Positions 27,142 to 35,942 of a DNA stretch of 64,000 nucleotides are shown here, piece by piece. The DNA lies in NCBI RefSeq assembly GCF_017052585.1, contig NZ_JAFFHZ010000001.1:3587001-3651000 (forward strand), in the 5' to 3' direction. This stretch comes from Paenibacillus apiarius (GTDB lineage Bacteria > Bacillota > Bacilli > Paenibacillales > Paenibacillaceae). Made by a program: the position numbers and the translations under genes. The notes beneath the pieces were generated by a model. The model was not told the DNA's origin. It worked only from the letters and a program-made list of their open reading frames with translations, and searched no databases. Position 1 is the first letter of the stretch. Every line of letters starts with the position of its first letter.

Positions 27142-27202
27142 AAATCCTCCTTCGAACGAGATGATGCATCTGCGTCAATCGCGTTCGGGGAGGATTTTTT
27201 TT
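27142..27202 (+). terminator. Rho-independent terminator after copCD
   Basis: AAATCCTCCTTCGAACG pairs with CGTTCGGGGAGGATTT across a 20-base loop, ending in a run of eight T. Confidence 0.85.
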
Positions 27203-27269
27203 GGCGGATTTGACGAAACTAAATGTTAAATTAGAATTATTATTGATTAAATACAATTACTATGTTAAA

Positions 27270-27299
27270 TTGATACCACATGAATGATTCTTATTATCA
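27270..27299 (+). promoter_or_regulatory. Promoter overlapped by a Fur-family box
   Basis: TTGATA (27270-27275) and TATTAT (27292-27297) are 16 bases apart. Over the -10 lies TGATTCT-T-ATTATCA (27285-27299), matching 12 of the 14 defined positions of the 7-1-7 Fur box TGATAAT-N-ATTATCA. It precedes a truncated Fur-like gene, suggesting iron (or zinc/peroxide) control, possibly by the full-length regulator encoded elsewhere. Confidence 0.65.
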
Positions 27300-27390
27300 T
27301 AAAAGAGTGTGCTTCGGGAAGGAACGGCCATGCGGCGCATGATTACGATGGCATTTTTGATTTCGTGAATAACATTTCCACAGGAAAGGA

Positions 27391-27693
27391 ATGGGGCCCT
27401 TGAATAGTCGGCACATGATAACGTTTATGAAAAAGAAGCGTGAAAGTAGGCCAGTGCATATGACACAGCAGAGAGAAGCGGTTTTGTCTTGCATCAATCA
27501 AGCCGTGTCCCCAAAGACCGCAATGGAAATTTATATTGATCTGAAGTCGGATATGACACGCATCTCCCTTTCTACCGTCTATTGCAGCTTGAAATATTTC
27601 GTCAAGAACGAGATTGTACGCGAATTGGACGATGACGGCCTGTCCAAACGATATGAATATGCCGGGACTGGCAGCATCTACCGCGAAGCTTGA
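27391..27693 (+). CDS. Fur-family winged-helix protein lacking the metal/dimerisation domain
   Basis: A 100-residue protein that covers only the DNA-binding half of a Fur/PerR/Zur regulator: MTQQREAVLSCINQAVSPKT, then the recognition-helix region ISLSTVYCSLKYFVKNEIVREL and the wing GLSKRYEYAG. Normal family members are about 140-150 residues, with a C-terminal dimerisation domain rich in His and Cys; here translation stops after YREA, and the DNA beyond contains no CxxC or other sign of the missing part. It may be a decayed gene or a stand-alone DNA-binding module that competes with full-length Fur. The start is ATG 27391 or TTG 27400; AGGAAAGGA sits immediately upstream. A Fur-type box lies over its promoter. 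Confidence 0.75.
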   Translation: MGPLNSRHMITFMKKKRESRPVHMTQQREAVLSCINQAVSPKTAMEIYIDLKSDMTRISLSTVYCSLKYFVKNEIVRELDDDGLSKRYEYAGTGSIYREA

Positions 27694-27729
27694 CCGATAA
27701 CGATATAACTGAATAGCGATACAAGTGCC

Positions 27730-27761
27730 AAGCCCTTTGCAGACGGATCTGCAGAGGGCTT
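27730..27761 (+). terminator. Strong hairpin after the Fur-like gene
   Basis: AAGCCCTTTGCAGA-CGGA-TCTGCAGAGGGCTT forms a 14-bp stem with one G-T pair. No T-run follows, so it could be a weak terminator or an RNA-stabilising structure. The rest of 27694-27990 holds no gene I can support. Confidence 0.6.
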
Positions 27762-27990
27762 GCCTGTGTGCGGACGGGAGGCCACGCTTACATGCTGCTG
27801 CTGCTCTCCTTTTTGCTGCGGGAGACGGCAAGGTTAAGCCAGAAGATTTACAACCCTTGCAAGGAGTAGAGGAGTACGCCAGCAGGGAGCGGGATATAGA
27901 GAAAGTATCAACGAACAGCTAATATTTCACGGCATGGCGGTTGTGGTATATTAAGTAAAGAGGCTTTGTGACAAGTAAGGGGAAATTCGT

Positions 27991-28656
27991 TTGAAATCCA
28001 GTAGGGTTGAGGCGCTCATCGCACAAGTTGAGCTTACGCTCCTTCCGGAGCTTGATATCCGCAGCCATAACGGGAACGATCCCGTCGAGGTGAAAGCTGT
28101 GCCAGACGGCTGGGCAGTAATGGGGAACGGGAATTATGCCGTTGTGTTTGCGCATGCTGATTTTCCCAATATGGTTGTGAAGGTATACGCAGACGGTCGC
28201 CCGGGTTTGGAGGATGAGGCGGAAGTGTATCGGCGCTTGGGCCGCCACCCTTCTTTTTCGGAATGCTACTATGTGGGCGCAGCTTACCTAATCATGAAGC
28301 GGATGCCAGGCTATACATTATACGATTGCTTGCTGGAAGGAATCCCGATACCGCCCTCCGTCATCCGCGATGTGGATGAGGCTCTCGCTTACGCGATCAA
28401 GAAAGGCATGTCTCCGCGCGATATCCATGGGAAGAACGTCATGAATGATAACGGCAAAGGATATGTCGTGGATGTGTCCGACTTTCTGCTGCGGGGCAGC
28501 GACGGGATATGGGAGGATTTTAAACGCGCCTATCATTGGCTGTATAAGCCGGTGTTGTTGAGGTGGAATCTGCCCGTGCCCGCCAGATTATTGGAGTGGT
28601 GCCGCAAAGGGTATCGCTTCTACCGCAGAAACGGGAAGAAACGGCGTCTATCTTGA
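27991..28656 (+). CDS. Small protein-kinase-like protein
   Basis: A 221-residue protein with a reduced protein-kinase fold: GNGNYAVVFAHADFPNMVVKVY (glycine-rich strand and Lys), YLIMKRMPGYTLYDCL (hinge), PRDIHGKNVMNDNGKGYVVD (catalytic loop with D-x-HGKN in place of HRDxxxxN) and VDVSDFL (metal-binding Asp in the DFG position). Similar small kinases occur in B. subtilis (YrzF/YbdM type) with unknown targets. The start is TTG at 27991, eight bases after AAGGGG. It is not obviously linked to its neighbours. Confidence 0.75.
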   Translation: MKSSRVEALIAQVELTLLPELDIRSHNGNDPVEVKAVPDGWAVMGNGNYAVVFAHADFPNMVVKVYADGRPGLEDEAEVYRRLGRHPSFSECYYVGAAYLIMKRMPGYTLYDCLLEGIPIPPSVIRDVDEALAYAIKKGMSPRDIHGKNVMNDNGKGYVVDVSDFLLRGSDGIWEDFKRAYHWLYKPVLLRWNLPVPARLLEWCRKGYRFYRRNGKKRRLS

Positions 28657-28670
28657 CAATGGCGGAGGGT

Positions 28671-28700
28671 TTGAATAAACGCGCTACCCTTTGTTATGAT
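28671..28700 (+). promoter_or_regulatory. Promoter of the PLP-enzyme gene
   Basis: TTGAAT (28671-28676) and TATGAT (28695-28700) are separated by 18 bases, 140 bases upstream of the start codon at 28841. The roughly 130-base leader shows no riboswitch I recognise. Confidence 0.55.
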
Positions 28701-28840
28701 GGACTCGGTATACACAATCCCAAATTCTGCAATTCTAAATTCTATGGATCGGGTTCTTCCGGCTCGTTCCACCTGTTGAAGGAAGTAACGACGGGCCGCA
28801 TGCAGCCGGAACGAACGACAGCGAAAGGATCGAATGGACA

Positions 28841-30025
28841 ATGTCAATAGAGAAACAGCCTTCCTCGCCCTGCAAGACGTGGGACAAACAGACGATCGTC
28901 GTGCACGATTGCCATGATGAACGTCATTACGGCGCGGTGACGATGCCGCTGTATCAGAACAGCTTATTCACATTTCCGTGTCATGAAGAATTTTATGAGG
29001 CGCTTGATTCTCCGCTTCATTACCATCTATACTCGCGAGGGAACAATCCGAGCGTCAATGAGCTGGAACGGCGGCTCGCGCTGCTTGAAGGCGGGGAAGC
29101 GGCACGCTGCTTCGCTTCGGGAATGGCGGCGATCTCCGCATCCATCATGTCGGCGGTCAAAGCGGGCGACCACGTCATTTGCGTGGAGAGCGTGTACGGA
29201 CCGACACGGCAATTTCTAAGCAGCTATTTGCTGCGCTTCGGGATTGAAACGACGTTCGTGAACGGGGAGTGCATGGCGAGCATCGAAGCGGCTGTGCGTC
29301 CGAACACGACGCTTCTGTTTCTGGAAAGTCCGACGAGCATGACGATTCGTCTGCAGGACCTGCGCGCTTGCGGGGAACTCGCGCAGCGGATTGGCGCGAC
29401 TACGATTATCGACAATACCTGGGCAACGCCGATCCATCAGAATCCGCTGGCGCTCGGTATCGACTTGGTCGTGCATTCCTTGACCAAGTATGTAGGCGGG
29501 CACAGTGATATTATGGGGGGCGTCATCATCGGCTCCAAGGAGCGGCTTGAACGGATTGGGCAAGAGGAATTTCTGCTGTTCGGCGGCATCATGACGCCGC
29601 AGACCGCCTGCTTGGCCATGCGCGGGTTGCGCACGCTGCCATTGCGCATGGAGCGGCTCGGGCAGAATGGACTTCAGGTCGCTGCGTATTTGGAGCAGCT
29701 TCCATTCGTAAAGCGTGTCAATCATCCAGGACTGCCAAGCTACCCGCAGTACGAGCTCGCGCAGCGGCAGATGAGCGGGTGCGGCAGCTTGTTTTCTTTC
29801 GAGGCGGAGCTCCCGGTCGAGCAATTGCAGGCGTGGGCGGACCGGCTGGAGTTTTTCCGCATTGGCGTCAGCTGGGGCGGTTATGAGAGCTTGGTGCAGG
29901 TTGTGCGTCCGCAAACAGCGGAAGAGAACGAACCGTTCGTGCTGGTCCGCTTGTATGTCGGATTGGAGGATCCGAACCTGCTGATCGGGGACATGAGCCG
30001 TTCTTTTCAGGCGCTTGATCTGTAA
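28841..30025 (+). CDS. Cys/Met-metabolism PLP enzyme (cystathionine beta-lyase/gamma-synthase family)
   Basis: A 394-residue fold-type I PLP enzyme of the trans-sulfuration family. Landmarks are YSRGNNPSVNELERRLALLE (substrate and subunit contact), ASGMAAIS (phosphate-binding loop), DNTWATP (Asp that pairs with the pyridine nitrogen) and HSLTKYVGGHSDIMGG, where Lys forms the Schiff base. Sequence alone does not tell whether it is a beta-lyase, gamma-synthase or gamma-lyase; the HSD after the Lys motif is compatible with lyases. It is a single gene ended by a terminator. GAAAGGA lies upstream of the ATG. Confidence 0.85.
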   Translation: MSIEKQPSSPCKTWDKQTIVVHDCHDERHYGAVTMPLYQNSLFTFPCHEEFYEALDSPLHYHLYSRGNNPSVNELERRLALLEGGEAARCFASGMAAISASIMSAVKAGDHVICVESVYGPTRQFLSSYLLRFGIETTFVNGECMASIEAAVRPNTTLLFLESPTSMTIRLQDLRACGELAQRIGATTIIDNTWATPIHQNPLALGIDLVVHSLTKYVGGHSDIMGGVIIGSKERLERIGQEEFLLFGGIMTPQTACLAMRGLRTLPLRMERLGQNGLQVAAYLEQLPFVKRVNHPGLPSYPQYELAQRQMSGCGSLFSFEAELPVEQLQAWADRLEFFRIGVSWGGYESLVQVVRPQTAEENEPFVLVRLYVGLEDPNLLIGDMSRSFQALDL

Positions 30026-30117
30026 CGAACGGCCGGACGGTCAAGCTTGGAGAGCCGGCGAGGAATACTGATCCTTCAATGCGCTAGAGCGGGGAAAAGG
30101 AAAGAGAACAAGTACAT

Positions 30118-30152
30118 GGCTGCGGTTCCGATGCGGGATCGGCAGCCTTTTT
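30118..30152 (+). terminator. Rho-independent terminator
   Basis: GGCTG with CAGCC and CCGAT with ATCGG form a stepped stem, followed by TTTTT. Confidence 0.7.
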
Positions 30153-30185
30153 GACTTTTGAAGAAGATGTTCCCGGAGCAAAGCA

Positions 30186-30225
30186 TGGCTGATCCATCCT
30201 TTGCTTCATTCTCCCCTTTAGTCAG
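30186..30225 (+). repeat. Dispersed intergenic repeat, forward 40-bp copy
   Basis: TGGCTGATCCATCCTTTGCT then TCATTCTCCCCTTTAGTCAG. It differs from the copy at 47224-47263 at about six of 40 positions. It lies just downstream of a terminator. Confidence 0.85.
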
Positions 30226-30378
30226 AATAGCGGTACTTCCGCCTCTTGGATGCTCAGCTTCGCAAGGCCTCGAAAGAGTTTTTTCGCATTGCTGACGGAC
30301 AGATTCAGGTGGACAGGTGTTGGAAGTTATTTTAAAATGAGGCTGAAAACTTCAATGCTGCACTACAACGCAATGAAA

Positions 30379-30392
30379 TGAAAACGCTTGCT
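30379..30392 (+). promoter_or_regulatory. cre-like site upstream of the three-component system
   Basis: TGAAAACGCTTGCT matches 12 of 14 positions of the CcpA consensus TGWAANCGNTNWCA and lies 39 bases before the response-regulator start. A near-identical site (TGAAAGCGGTTGCT, both continuing TGT) is found at 37908. CcpA control is inferred. Confidence 0.55.
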
Positions 30393-30430
30393 TGTGGTCA
30401 GGGATCGATGTTTATGGGGAGGGCTGCGAG

Positions 30431-32125
30431 ATGTATAAGCTGCTGCTTGTGGATGACGAGGAAGATGTGCGCGAAGGGCTGCTGCGTGAAATCGATTGGA
30501 ACGGCTGCGGCTACGAGATAATAGGCACCGCCGAGAACGGACGGGAAGCGCTCGAAGCGGTGGATAAGCTGCAGCCGGACGTCGTGGTAACCGACATCCA
30601 AATGCCGTTTCTGAACGGCCTGCAGTTGTCGGAAGGGATACGTGAGCAGTTCCCTACAATTAAAATCATCATTTTGACGGGCTATGACGAGTTCGAATAT
30701 GCGCAAAAGGCGGTCAAGCTGCATATCGACGAATATGTGCTGAAGCCGTTTTCTTCCCAAGAGCTGGTTAATGTGCTGGTCAAGGTCAAGGGGAGCATGG
30801 ACGAGGAGCAGGCTCAGCGGGAAAACGTACACCTTCTGCAGGAGCACTATCGCAGCAGTCTGCCTGTCTTGAAGGAAGTGTTCCTCGCATCGCTTTTCGC
30901 GCGCAAAGTGAGCCGCAAGGAGATTGAGGAGAAATCCAAGCTTTATGATTTGCCGCTCTTCGGCAGTCAGTTCATGCTGTCGGTCATCAGTCTTGACACC
31001 CCGTGCACATTCCGATCGAACCTCAAGGAGGAAGAGCCGGCTATACGGCAGTCTCTGCAGAGGGACGCTGAGGTGCCGCAGCAGTCGCTGTCGCTTAAGG
31101 ATACGGGGGATTCCCGGTTGCAGCTGTTCGCGGTATATAACATCGCCGAAGAAATCGCTTATAAGCGCCAGCTTGGGTTAGTGATCATTCATAACGAAGA
31201 AGTCGTGCTCATAAGCTGCGATGGATCGCCGGATACGGAACCAATCCGCAGGCGGACGCTACTTGCTCTGGAGGAAGTTCGGCAAAGTGTGGAACGATAT
31301 TTGCGATTTACGGTAACAGCGGGAGCCGGCACCGTCATTCATTCGTTGGAAGAAGCGCCGTACGCGTACAAAGATGCAATCGCAGCGCTTGATTACCGCG
31401 TCATTCTCGGGAGTAACCGAATCATCTGCATTGATGATGTGGAGATGCGCATGAAGGAGAAGCTATGCTTCGATCATTGGAAGGAAGAGGCGCTCACCCG
31501 CTGCTTGAAGGTGGGGACGGCGGAGGAATTGAGGGAGATGCTCGATTCTCTTTTTCAAGGGCTGACGGAGGCTCATATTTCTGTCAAGGATTTTCAGATT
31601 TATGTGATGGAGATGTTAATCGCTCTGATGAAGGTTGCGCGGGATGCGGGTCAAGCGGCGGATGCCGCCGTCGGCGACGAGCTGGCCTCGTTCGGACGCA
31701 TTCGGGAATTCCGCCACATGGAAGAGGCCAAGCAGTGGATGCTCCGGCTGTGCGCCCGGCTCATGCGTCATATTGCCGCGGATCGGCAGACCTCGTACAA
31801 GAAGCTTGTGCAGGCAGCGGCGGCGTTTGTCGAAGCCAACTATCAGAACAGCGAGCTGTCCATCACGATGATGTGCGGGCATCTTCATATTAGCGCCGGG
31901 TATTTCAGCAGTATTTTCAAAAAGGAGACGAAGATGACGTTCGTCAACTATTTGTTGCAGCTGCGCATGGAGAAGGCGAAACAGTATTTGCGGTCGACCG
32001 ATTGGAAGACGTTCGAAATTGCGGAACAAGTAGGGTATAGCGATCCGAATTATTTCAGCTACTCCTTTAAAAAATACGCGGGGATATCGCCCAAACAATA
32101 TCGCAGCCAAGCGGATGAAGGCTGA
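30431..32125 (+). CDS. YesN-type response regulator with AraC HTH
   Basis: A 564-residue regulator. The receiver domain covers residues 1-120 (LLVDDEEDVREG acidic pocket, Asp55 in VVVTDIQMPF as phosphorylation site, conserved Lys in VLKPFSS). A middle domain of about 300 residues is poorly conserved. The C-terminal AraC-type double HTH covers about 460-560 (LHISAGYFSSIFKKETKMTF, then EIAEQVGYSDPNYFSYSFKK). The start at 30431 has GGGGAGGG upstream. The histidine kinase and a binding-protein-like lipoprotein follow at 36 and 16 bases, so this is a three-component sensor. The direct repeats in front of mglB are a possible target. Confidence 0.9.
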   Translation: MYKLLLVDDEEDVREGLLREIDWNGCGYEIIGTAENGREALEAVDKLQPDVVVTDIQMPFLNGLQLSEGIREQFPTIKIIILTGYDEFEYAQKAVKLHIDEYVLKPFSSQELVNVLVKVKGSMDEEQAQRENVHLLQEHYRSSLPVLKEVFLASLFARKVSRKEIEEKSKLYDLPLFGSQFMLSVISLDTPCTFRSNLKEEEPAIRQSLQRDAEVPQQSLSLKDTGDSRLQLFAVYNIAEEIAYKRQLGLVIIHNEEVVLISCDGSPDTEPIRRRTLLALEEVRQSVERYLRFTVTAGAGTVIHSLEEAPYAYKDAIAALDYRVILGSNRIICIDDVEMRMKEKLCFDHWKEEALTRCLKVGTAEELREMLDSLFQGLTEAHISVKDFQIYVMEMLIALMKVARDAGQAADAAVGDELASFGRIREFRHMEEAKQWMLRLCARLMRHIAADRQTSYKKLVQAAAAFVEANYQNSELSITMMCGHLHISAGYFSSIFKKETKMTFVNYLLQLRMEKAKQYLRSTDWKTFEIAEQVGYSDPNYFSYSFKKYAGISPKQYRSQADEG

Positions 32126-32161
32126 TCCCGGATTCTTCGCGCAGGAAAGATGGAGGATGGC

Positions 32162-33898
32162 ATGAAGTGGAGACAAGTGCGGAGCATTCAGTTTATCATC
32201 GCGGCTTCATTTACACTAATTACCGTCATTGTAATGCTGTTCGTGAGCGTTGTCGTCTATGGCAAATTCGCCAATACAGCCGAACAGAACGCCGTGCTGA
32301 ACAATCAGCAAATCATTGATCAGGTGAAGTTCAATTTGGAATCATACGTGAGCGGAATCGGGGCCTTTTTCGAAATCATTGATAATCGCCTGAATCAAAC
32401 CGGCGGAGTGCCTATGAAGGAGCTGCAGGAACAGCTCGACACGATAAGGATGACGCGTGACGATGTGGTAAGCATGGCCATTTTTACACTCGATGGACAG
32501 CTCATTCAGAGCATCCCGCCACAGATGCGGCGCCGCAATACCGGACTGACGGAACAGAGCTGGTTCACGGCGGCCGTGAAAGCGCCGGACCAGTTGTCCT
32601 ATTCGCCGCCCCACATTCAGAATTTGTTCGAAGGCGCGTATAAATGGGTCGTCTCATTGAGCAAAGGAATGACGTATCGCAGCTCTGGCACAGAGGAGCG
32701 GGGAATCCTGCTGATCGACGTCAACTTCAAGACGATTGACGATCTGTGCCAGCGGGTTACGCTAGGGGGCAAAGGATATGTTTATTTGATCGACTCGATG
32801 GGGAATTTGGTCTATCATCCGCAGCAGCAGTTAATCTATAACGGGCTCAAGTATGAAAATGTGGAGCAGGTGCTCAAATATACGTATGGCAGCTATATCG
32901 ATCACTCGGGCGGGGTGGAACGGCTTATTACGGTCAAGACCGTTACTCCGCTCGGCTGGAAGGTTGTCGGCGTATCCTATATGGACGAGCTGGTAACGAC
33001 ACAGCAGGAAATCGGCGGTTTTTTATTTTGGCTGCTTGCCGCCGTGCTCGGCTTCGTGCTTATCGTCTCCTTCGCGCTGTCCGCCCGCATTTCCCATCCG
33101 ATTAAGCGATTGGAGCGAACGATGAGAATGGTGGAAAAGGGCGTTTTCACCGTGCATATGGAAATGAGCGGCGCCGAAGAGGTCAAGCGGCTGACAAGCC
33201 GGTTCAACCTGATGGTGGCCCGCATTCATCAGCTTATGGACCAGATTATTGAGGAACAGGAGACGAAGCGCAAAAATGAGCTGGACATTTTGCAGGCTCA
33301 GATTCATCCGCACTTTTTATATAATACGCTTAATTCTGTCGTTCGCTTGGCGGGAAGCGGCCGCACGGACGATGTCGTGACGATGATTTCGTCGTTGTCG
33401 AAATTTTTTCGCATCAGCTTGAGCAAGGGCCAGCATATTATTTCGGTGCAGGAAGAGCTCGAGCATGTGAAGCATTATTTGATTATTCAAAATATTCGCT
33501 TTAAGCATCAATTTACATATGCAATAGAAGCGGAGGAGCGCATACTGAACAATCGCACCCTAAAGCTCGTGCTGCAGCCTATTGTGGAAAACGCCATTCA
33601 GCATGGCATTGAAGGCAGCGCCGGCGAAGGCTGCATTCGCATTAAGGCGCAGGAGTATGACGGGAAGCTGCGTTTTGAAGTTAACGACAACGGAGCGGGT
33701 ATCCCGCCGCAGCGCCTTGAAGCTGTCAAAGCGGGACGAGCCGAGAGCCGGCAGGGCTCGGGCGTCGGGCTGCGCAACGTTCAGGAGCGGTTGCAGCTGT
33801 ATTACGGCATGGCGTACGGTCTGGTGATTGACAGCCAACCGGATGAAGGGACGACGGTGACGATATGGCTGCCGCTGGAGCGCGAAAACGAGTCATGA
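32162..33898 (+). CDS. YesM-type sensor histidine kinase
   Basis: A 578-residue membrane kinase. TM1 lies at about 10-32, a large extracellular double-Cache-type sensor at about 35-280, TM2 at about 285-308 (FLFWLLAAVLGFVLIVSFAL), then HAMP. The His_kinase domain carries the H-box QAQIHPHFLYNTLNS, and the HATPase the N box LQPIVENAIQHGI and G boxes DNGAGI and GVGLRNVQERL. The start at 32162 follows GGAGG; the in-frame ATG at 32150 is less well placed. It pairs with the preceding response regulator and probably senses sugar through the lipoprotein encoded next. Confidence 0.9.
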   Translation: MKWRQVRSIQFIIAASFTLITVIVMLFVSVVVYGKFANTAEQNAVLNNQQIIDQVKFNLESYVSGIGAFFEIIDNRLNQTGGVPMKELQEQLDTIRMTRDDVVSMAIFTLDGQLIQSIPPQMRRRNTGLTEQSWFTAAVKAPDQLSYSPPHIQNLFEGAYKWVVSLSKGMTYRSSGTEERGILLIDVNFKTIDDLCQRVTLGGKGYVYLIDSMGNLVYHPQQQLIYNGLKYENVEQVLKYTYGSYIDHSGGVERLITVKTVTPLGWKVVGVSYMDELVTTQQEIGGFLFWLLAAVLGFVLIVSFALSARISHPIKRLERTMRMVEKGVFTVHMEMSGAEEVKRLTSRFNLMVARIHQLMDQIIEEQETKRKNELDILQAQIHPHFLYNTLNSVVRLAGSGRTDDVVTMISSLSKFFRISLSKGQHIISVQEELEHVKHYLIIQNIRFKHQFTYAIEAEERILNNRTLKLVLQPIVENAIQHGIEGSAGEGCIRIKAQEYDGKLRFEVNDNGAGIPPQRLEAVKAGRAESRQGSGVGLRNVQERLQLYYGMAYGLVIDSQPDEGTTVTIWLPLERENES

Positions 33899-33914
33899 GG
33901 AAGGAGAAGAGGAG

Positions 33915-34937
33915 ATGCTTATTCATTGTCCATATGCCAGACCGGATCGCGGGTTAAAGGCGAAGGTGAAGCGCGCCATCTTACTGCTGCTCATCAGCAT
34001 GTCTCTTTCACTCCTTACGGCTTGCTCCGGCAGCGGCATTATTGAAATATCTGAACCGGAGCAACGCAATTTCGCGCTTGTCGTCAAGACGATGAACGAT
34101 GATTATTGGAATACGGTTCGCATGGGGGCAGAGGCGGCAGCCAAGGAATTCAACGTTAAAATTACGTTTCTCGCGCCCGAGCATGAGAAGGATGTCCAGC
34201 AGCAGGTGGAGTATACGGATCAAGCGTTAAAGCTGGGCGTGGACGCGATCATTCTCGCAGCCAGCGATTACATGGCGCTCGGGCAGGTGGTGGATCAAGC
34301 GAGCTACTATCATATCCCCGTAATCTCCATTGATTCCGAGGTCGGTTCCACAAAGGTACAAAGCTATATCGGCACGAACTCCTATCAAATGGGGCGGACA
34401 GCCGGACAGGAACTGGTCAAGCTGATGAATGGCAAGGGCAAGGTCGGCGTGATGAGCTTTGTCCAAGGCGCGCGTAATGCGGAGCAGCGCGAGGAGGGCT
34501 TGATGGACTTGTTCTCCCGCTATGACGGAATTGAGGTAGCAGAGACGGCGTATTGCTACTCGGATTCGGAGCTCGCATATGAGTTGACGATCCGCATGCT
34601 CGCGAAGCATCCGGATCTGCAAGGAATCGTGTCGCTCAATTCGATCTCCTCCCTCGGCGTGGCTCGAGCCGTTAAGGATGCGGATGCGGGCCGGGCGATA
34701 AGAGTGGTTACCATCGACAGCACGCCTGAGCTTATGGGGTACCTGCAGGATGAGGTCATTGGGGCCGCCGTCGTGCAGAATCCGTTCACGATGGGGTATC
34801 TCGGCGTAAAATATGCGGCGGAAGCGCTGCAGGGCTCAGATATACCGGAACGGGTGGAGACGGAAGCGAAGGTGATTGATTTACATAATATGTTCTGGCC
34901 GGAAAATCAGAAGCTGTTGTTCCCCTTTGTCAAATAA
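33915..34937 (+). CDS. RbsB-like sugar-binding lipoprotein, accessory sensor of the three-component system
   Basis: A 340-residue protein with a lipoprotein signal (LLLISMSLSLLTAC, Cys about 37) and a type I periplasmic-binding (RbsB/LacI-like) fold: KTMNDDYWNTVRMGAEAAAK, GVDAIILAASDY, GTNSYQMGRTAGQELV, VTIDSTPELMGYLQDEVIGA. No permease follows; instead it sits behind the kinase and regulator, as binding proteins do when they present ligand to a sensor kinase. AAGGAGAAGAGG precedes the ATG. The ligand is probably a monosaccharide; given mglBAC downstream, galactose is a reasonable but unproven guess. Confidence 0.85.
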   Translation: MLIHCPYARPDRGLKAKVKRAILLLLISMSLSLLTACSGSGIIEISEPEQRNFALVVKTMNDDYWNTVRMGAEAAAKEFNVKITFLAPEHEKDVQQQVEYTDQALKLGVDAIILAASDYMALGQVVDQASYYHIPVISIDSEVGSTKVQSYIGTNSYQMGRTAGQELVKLMNGKGKVGVMSFVQGARNAEQREEGLMDLFSRYDGIEVAETAYCYSDSELAYELTIRMLAKHPDLQGIVSLNSISSLGVARAVKDADAGRAIRVVTIDSTPELMGYLQDEVIGAAVVQNPFTMGYLGVKYAAEALQGSDIPERVETEAKVIDLHNMFWPENQKLLFPFVK

Positions 34938-34969
34938 TGCTTCCCGGCAGGTTGTCCGGCAAAAAAATG

Positions 34970-35016
34970 AGGGATATCCCGATGCAGATGAGGCTGCTGC
35001 AAGGGATGTCCCTTTT
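34970..35016. terminator. Bidirectional terminator
   Basis: AGGGATATCCC and GGGATGTCCCT pair around a 22-base loop, with A-rich sequence on the left and TTTTG on the right, so it can stop both the three-component operon and murQ. Confidence 0.75.
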
Positions 35017-35030
35017 GTTCATTTACATGG

Positions 35031-35942
35031 CTATTCCATGCGCATTCCGCCGCTGATGGCCCGGCTGACGAAGCCGTCCGCTTCCTTCAGCCGTGCGCGG
35101 GCCTCATCGGCATCGACCTTGGCGGCAATCATGATAATTGCCGTCTTGACGTGGCCCTCCGCAGCGGCAAACGCCGCTTCCGCTTGTTCGTCCGAGGCAT
35201 TGGTGGCGAGCTTGATGATTCGCTTCGCCCGGGCGATCAGCTTCTCGTTGGAAGGCTGCACGTCCACCATGAGATTGCCATATACTTTACCCATCCGGAT
35301 CATGGAGGCGGTCGTCAGCATGTTCAGCACGAGCTTCTGTGCCGTGCCGGCCTTCATCCGGGTCGATCCCATCACCACTTCAGGCCCGACGACCACTTCG
35401 ATCATGACATGGGCATGGGTGCGCATCGGCGTATGTTCATTGTTGCACACCCCGATGACGGTCGCTCCGAGCTCGCGGGCACGCTGCATGGCTCCGAGCA
35501 CGTAAGGGGTGCGTCCGCTGGCGGCGATGCCGACGACGACGTCGTCCGCACGGACCCCATGCATAATCACATCGGTTTGGCCGAGGATAAGGCTGTCCTC
35601 CGCGCCTTCCACCGATTCTTGAATCGCTTGCGGCCCGCCTGCAATGATGCCCCGTACCAGCTGCGGATCGGTGCCATAGGTCGGCGGACATTCAGACGCA
35701 TCCAGAATACCAAGCCTGCCGCTCGTGCCCGCGCCAAAATAGAACAGGCGTCCGCCGCGCCGAAATCCGTGCACGATCCGATCGGCCGCGTCGGCAATCT
35801 GCGGGATAGCTTGCTCCACGGACGCTGCCACTTGGCGATCCTCCGCGTTGATTACCCGCATCATCTGTTCGGTCGACATTGCATCGATATGCAGAGTAGC
35901 TTCGTTAACTTGCTCCGTAATCAAGGAACTAATGTCCAACAT
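35031..35942 (-). CDS. murQ: N-acetylmuramic acid 6-phosphate etherase
   Basis: A 303-residue SIS-domain enzyme that removes the lactyl ether from MurNAc-6-P to give GlcNAc-6-P and D-lactate. Family markers are LFYFGAGTSGRLGILDASECPPTYG, AGGPQAIQESVEGAED, GIAASGRTPYVLGAM and GSTRMKAGTAQKLVLNML; the Glu of the first motif and the substrate-binding Ser and Lys residues are in place. GGAGG lies upstream of the ATG. It is transcribed away from anmK, across a 690-base gap. With AnmK it would complete the route from anhydroMurNAc to GlcNAc-6-P. No murP-type PTS gene is visible. Confidence 0.95.
   Translation of the reverse strand: MLDISSLITEQVNEATLHIDAMSTEQMMRVINAEDRQVAASVEQAIPQIADAADRIVHGFRRGGRLFYFGAGTSGRLGILDASECPPTYGTDPQLVRGIIAGGPQAIQESVEGAEDSLILGQTDVIMHGVRADDVVVGIAASGRTPYVLGAMQRARELGATVIGVCNNEHTPMRTHAHVMIEVVVGPEVVMGSTRMKAGTAQKLVLNMLTTASMIRMGKVYGNLMVDVQPSNEKLIARAKRIIKLATNASDEQAEAAFAAAEGHVKTAIIMIAAKVDADEARARLKEADGFVSRAISGGMRME

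Noticed and set aside
27725..27922. 65-codon frame after the Fur-like gene
   Set aside because: It starts inside a hairpin, has no ribosome binding site and no similarity to the missing Fur domain.
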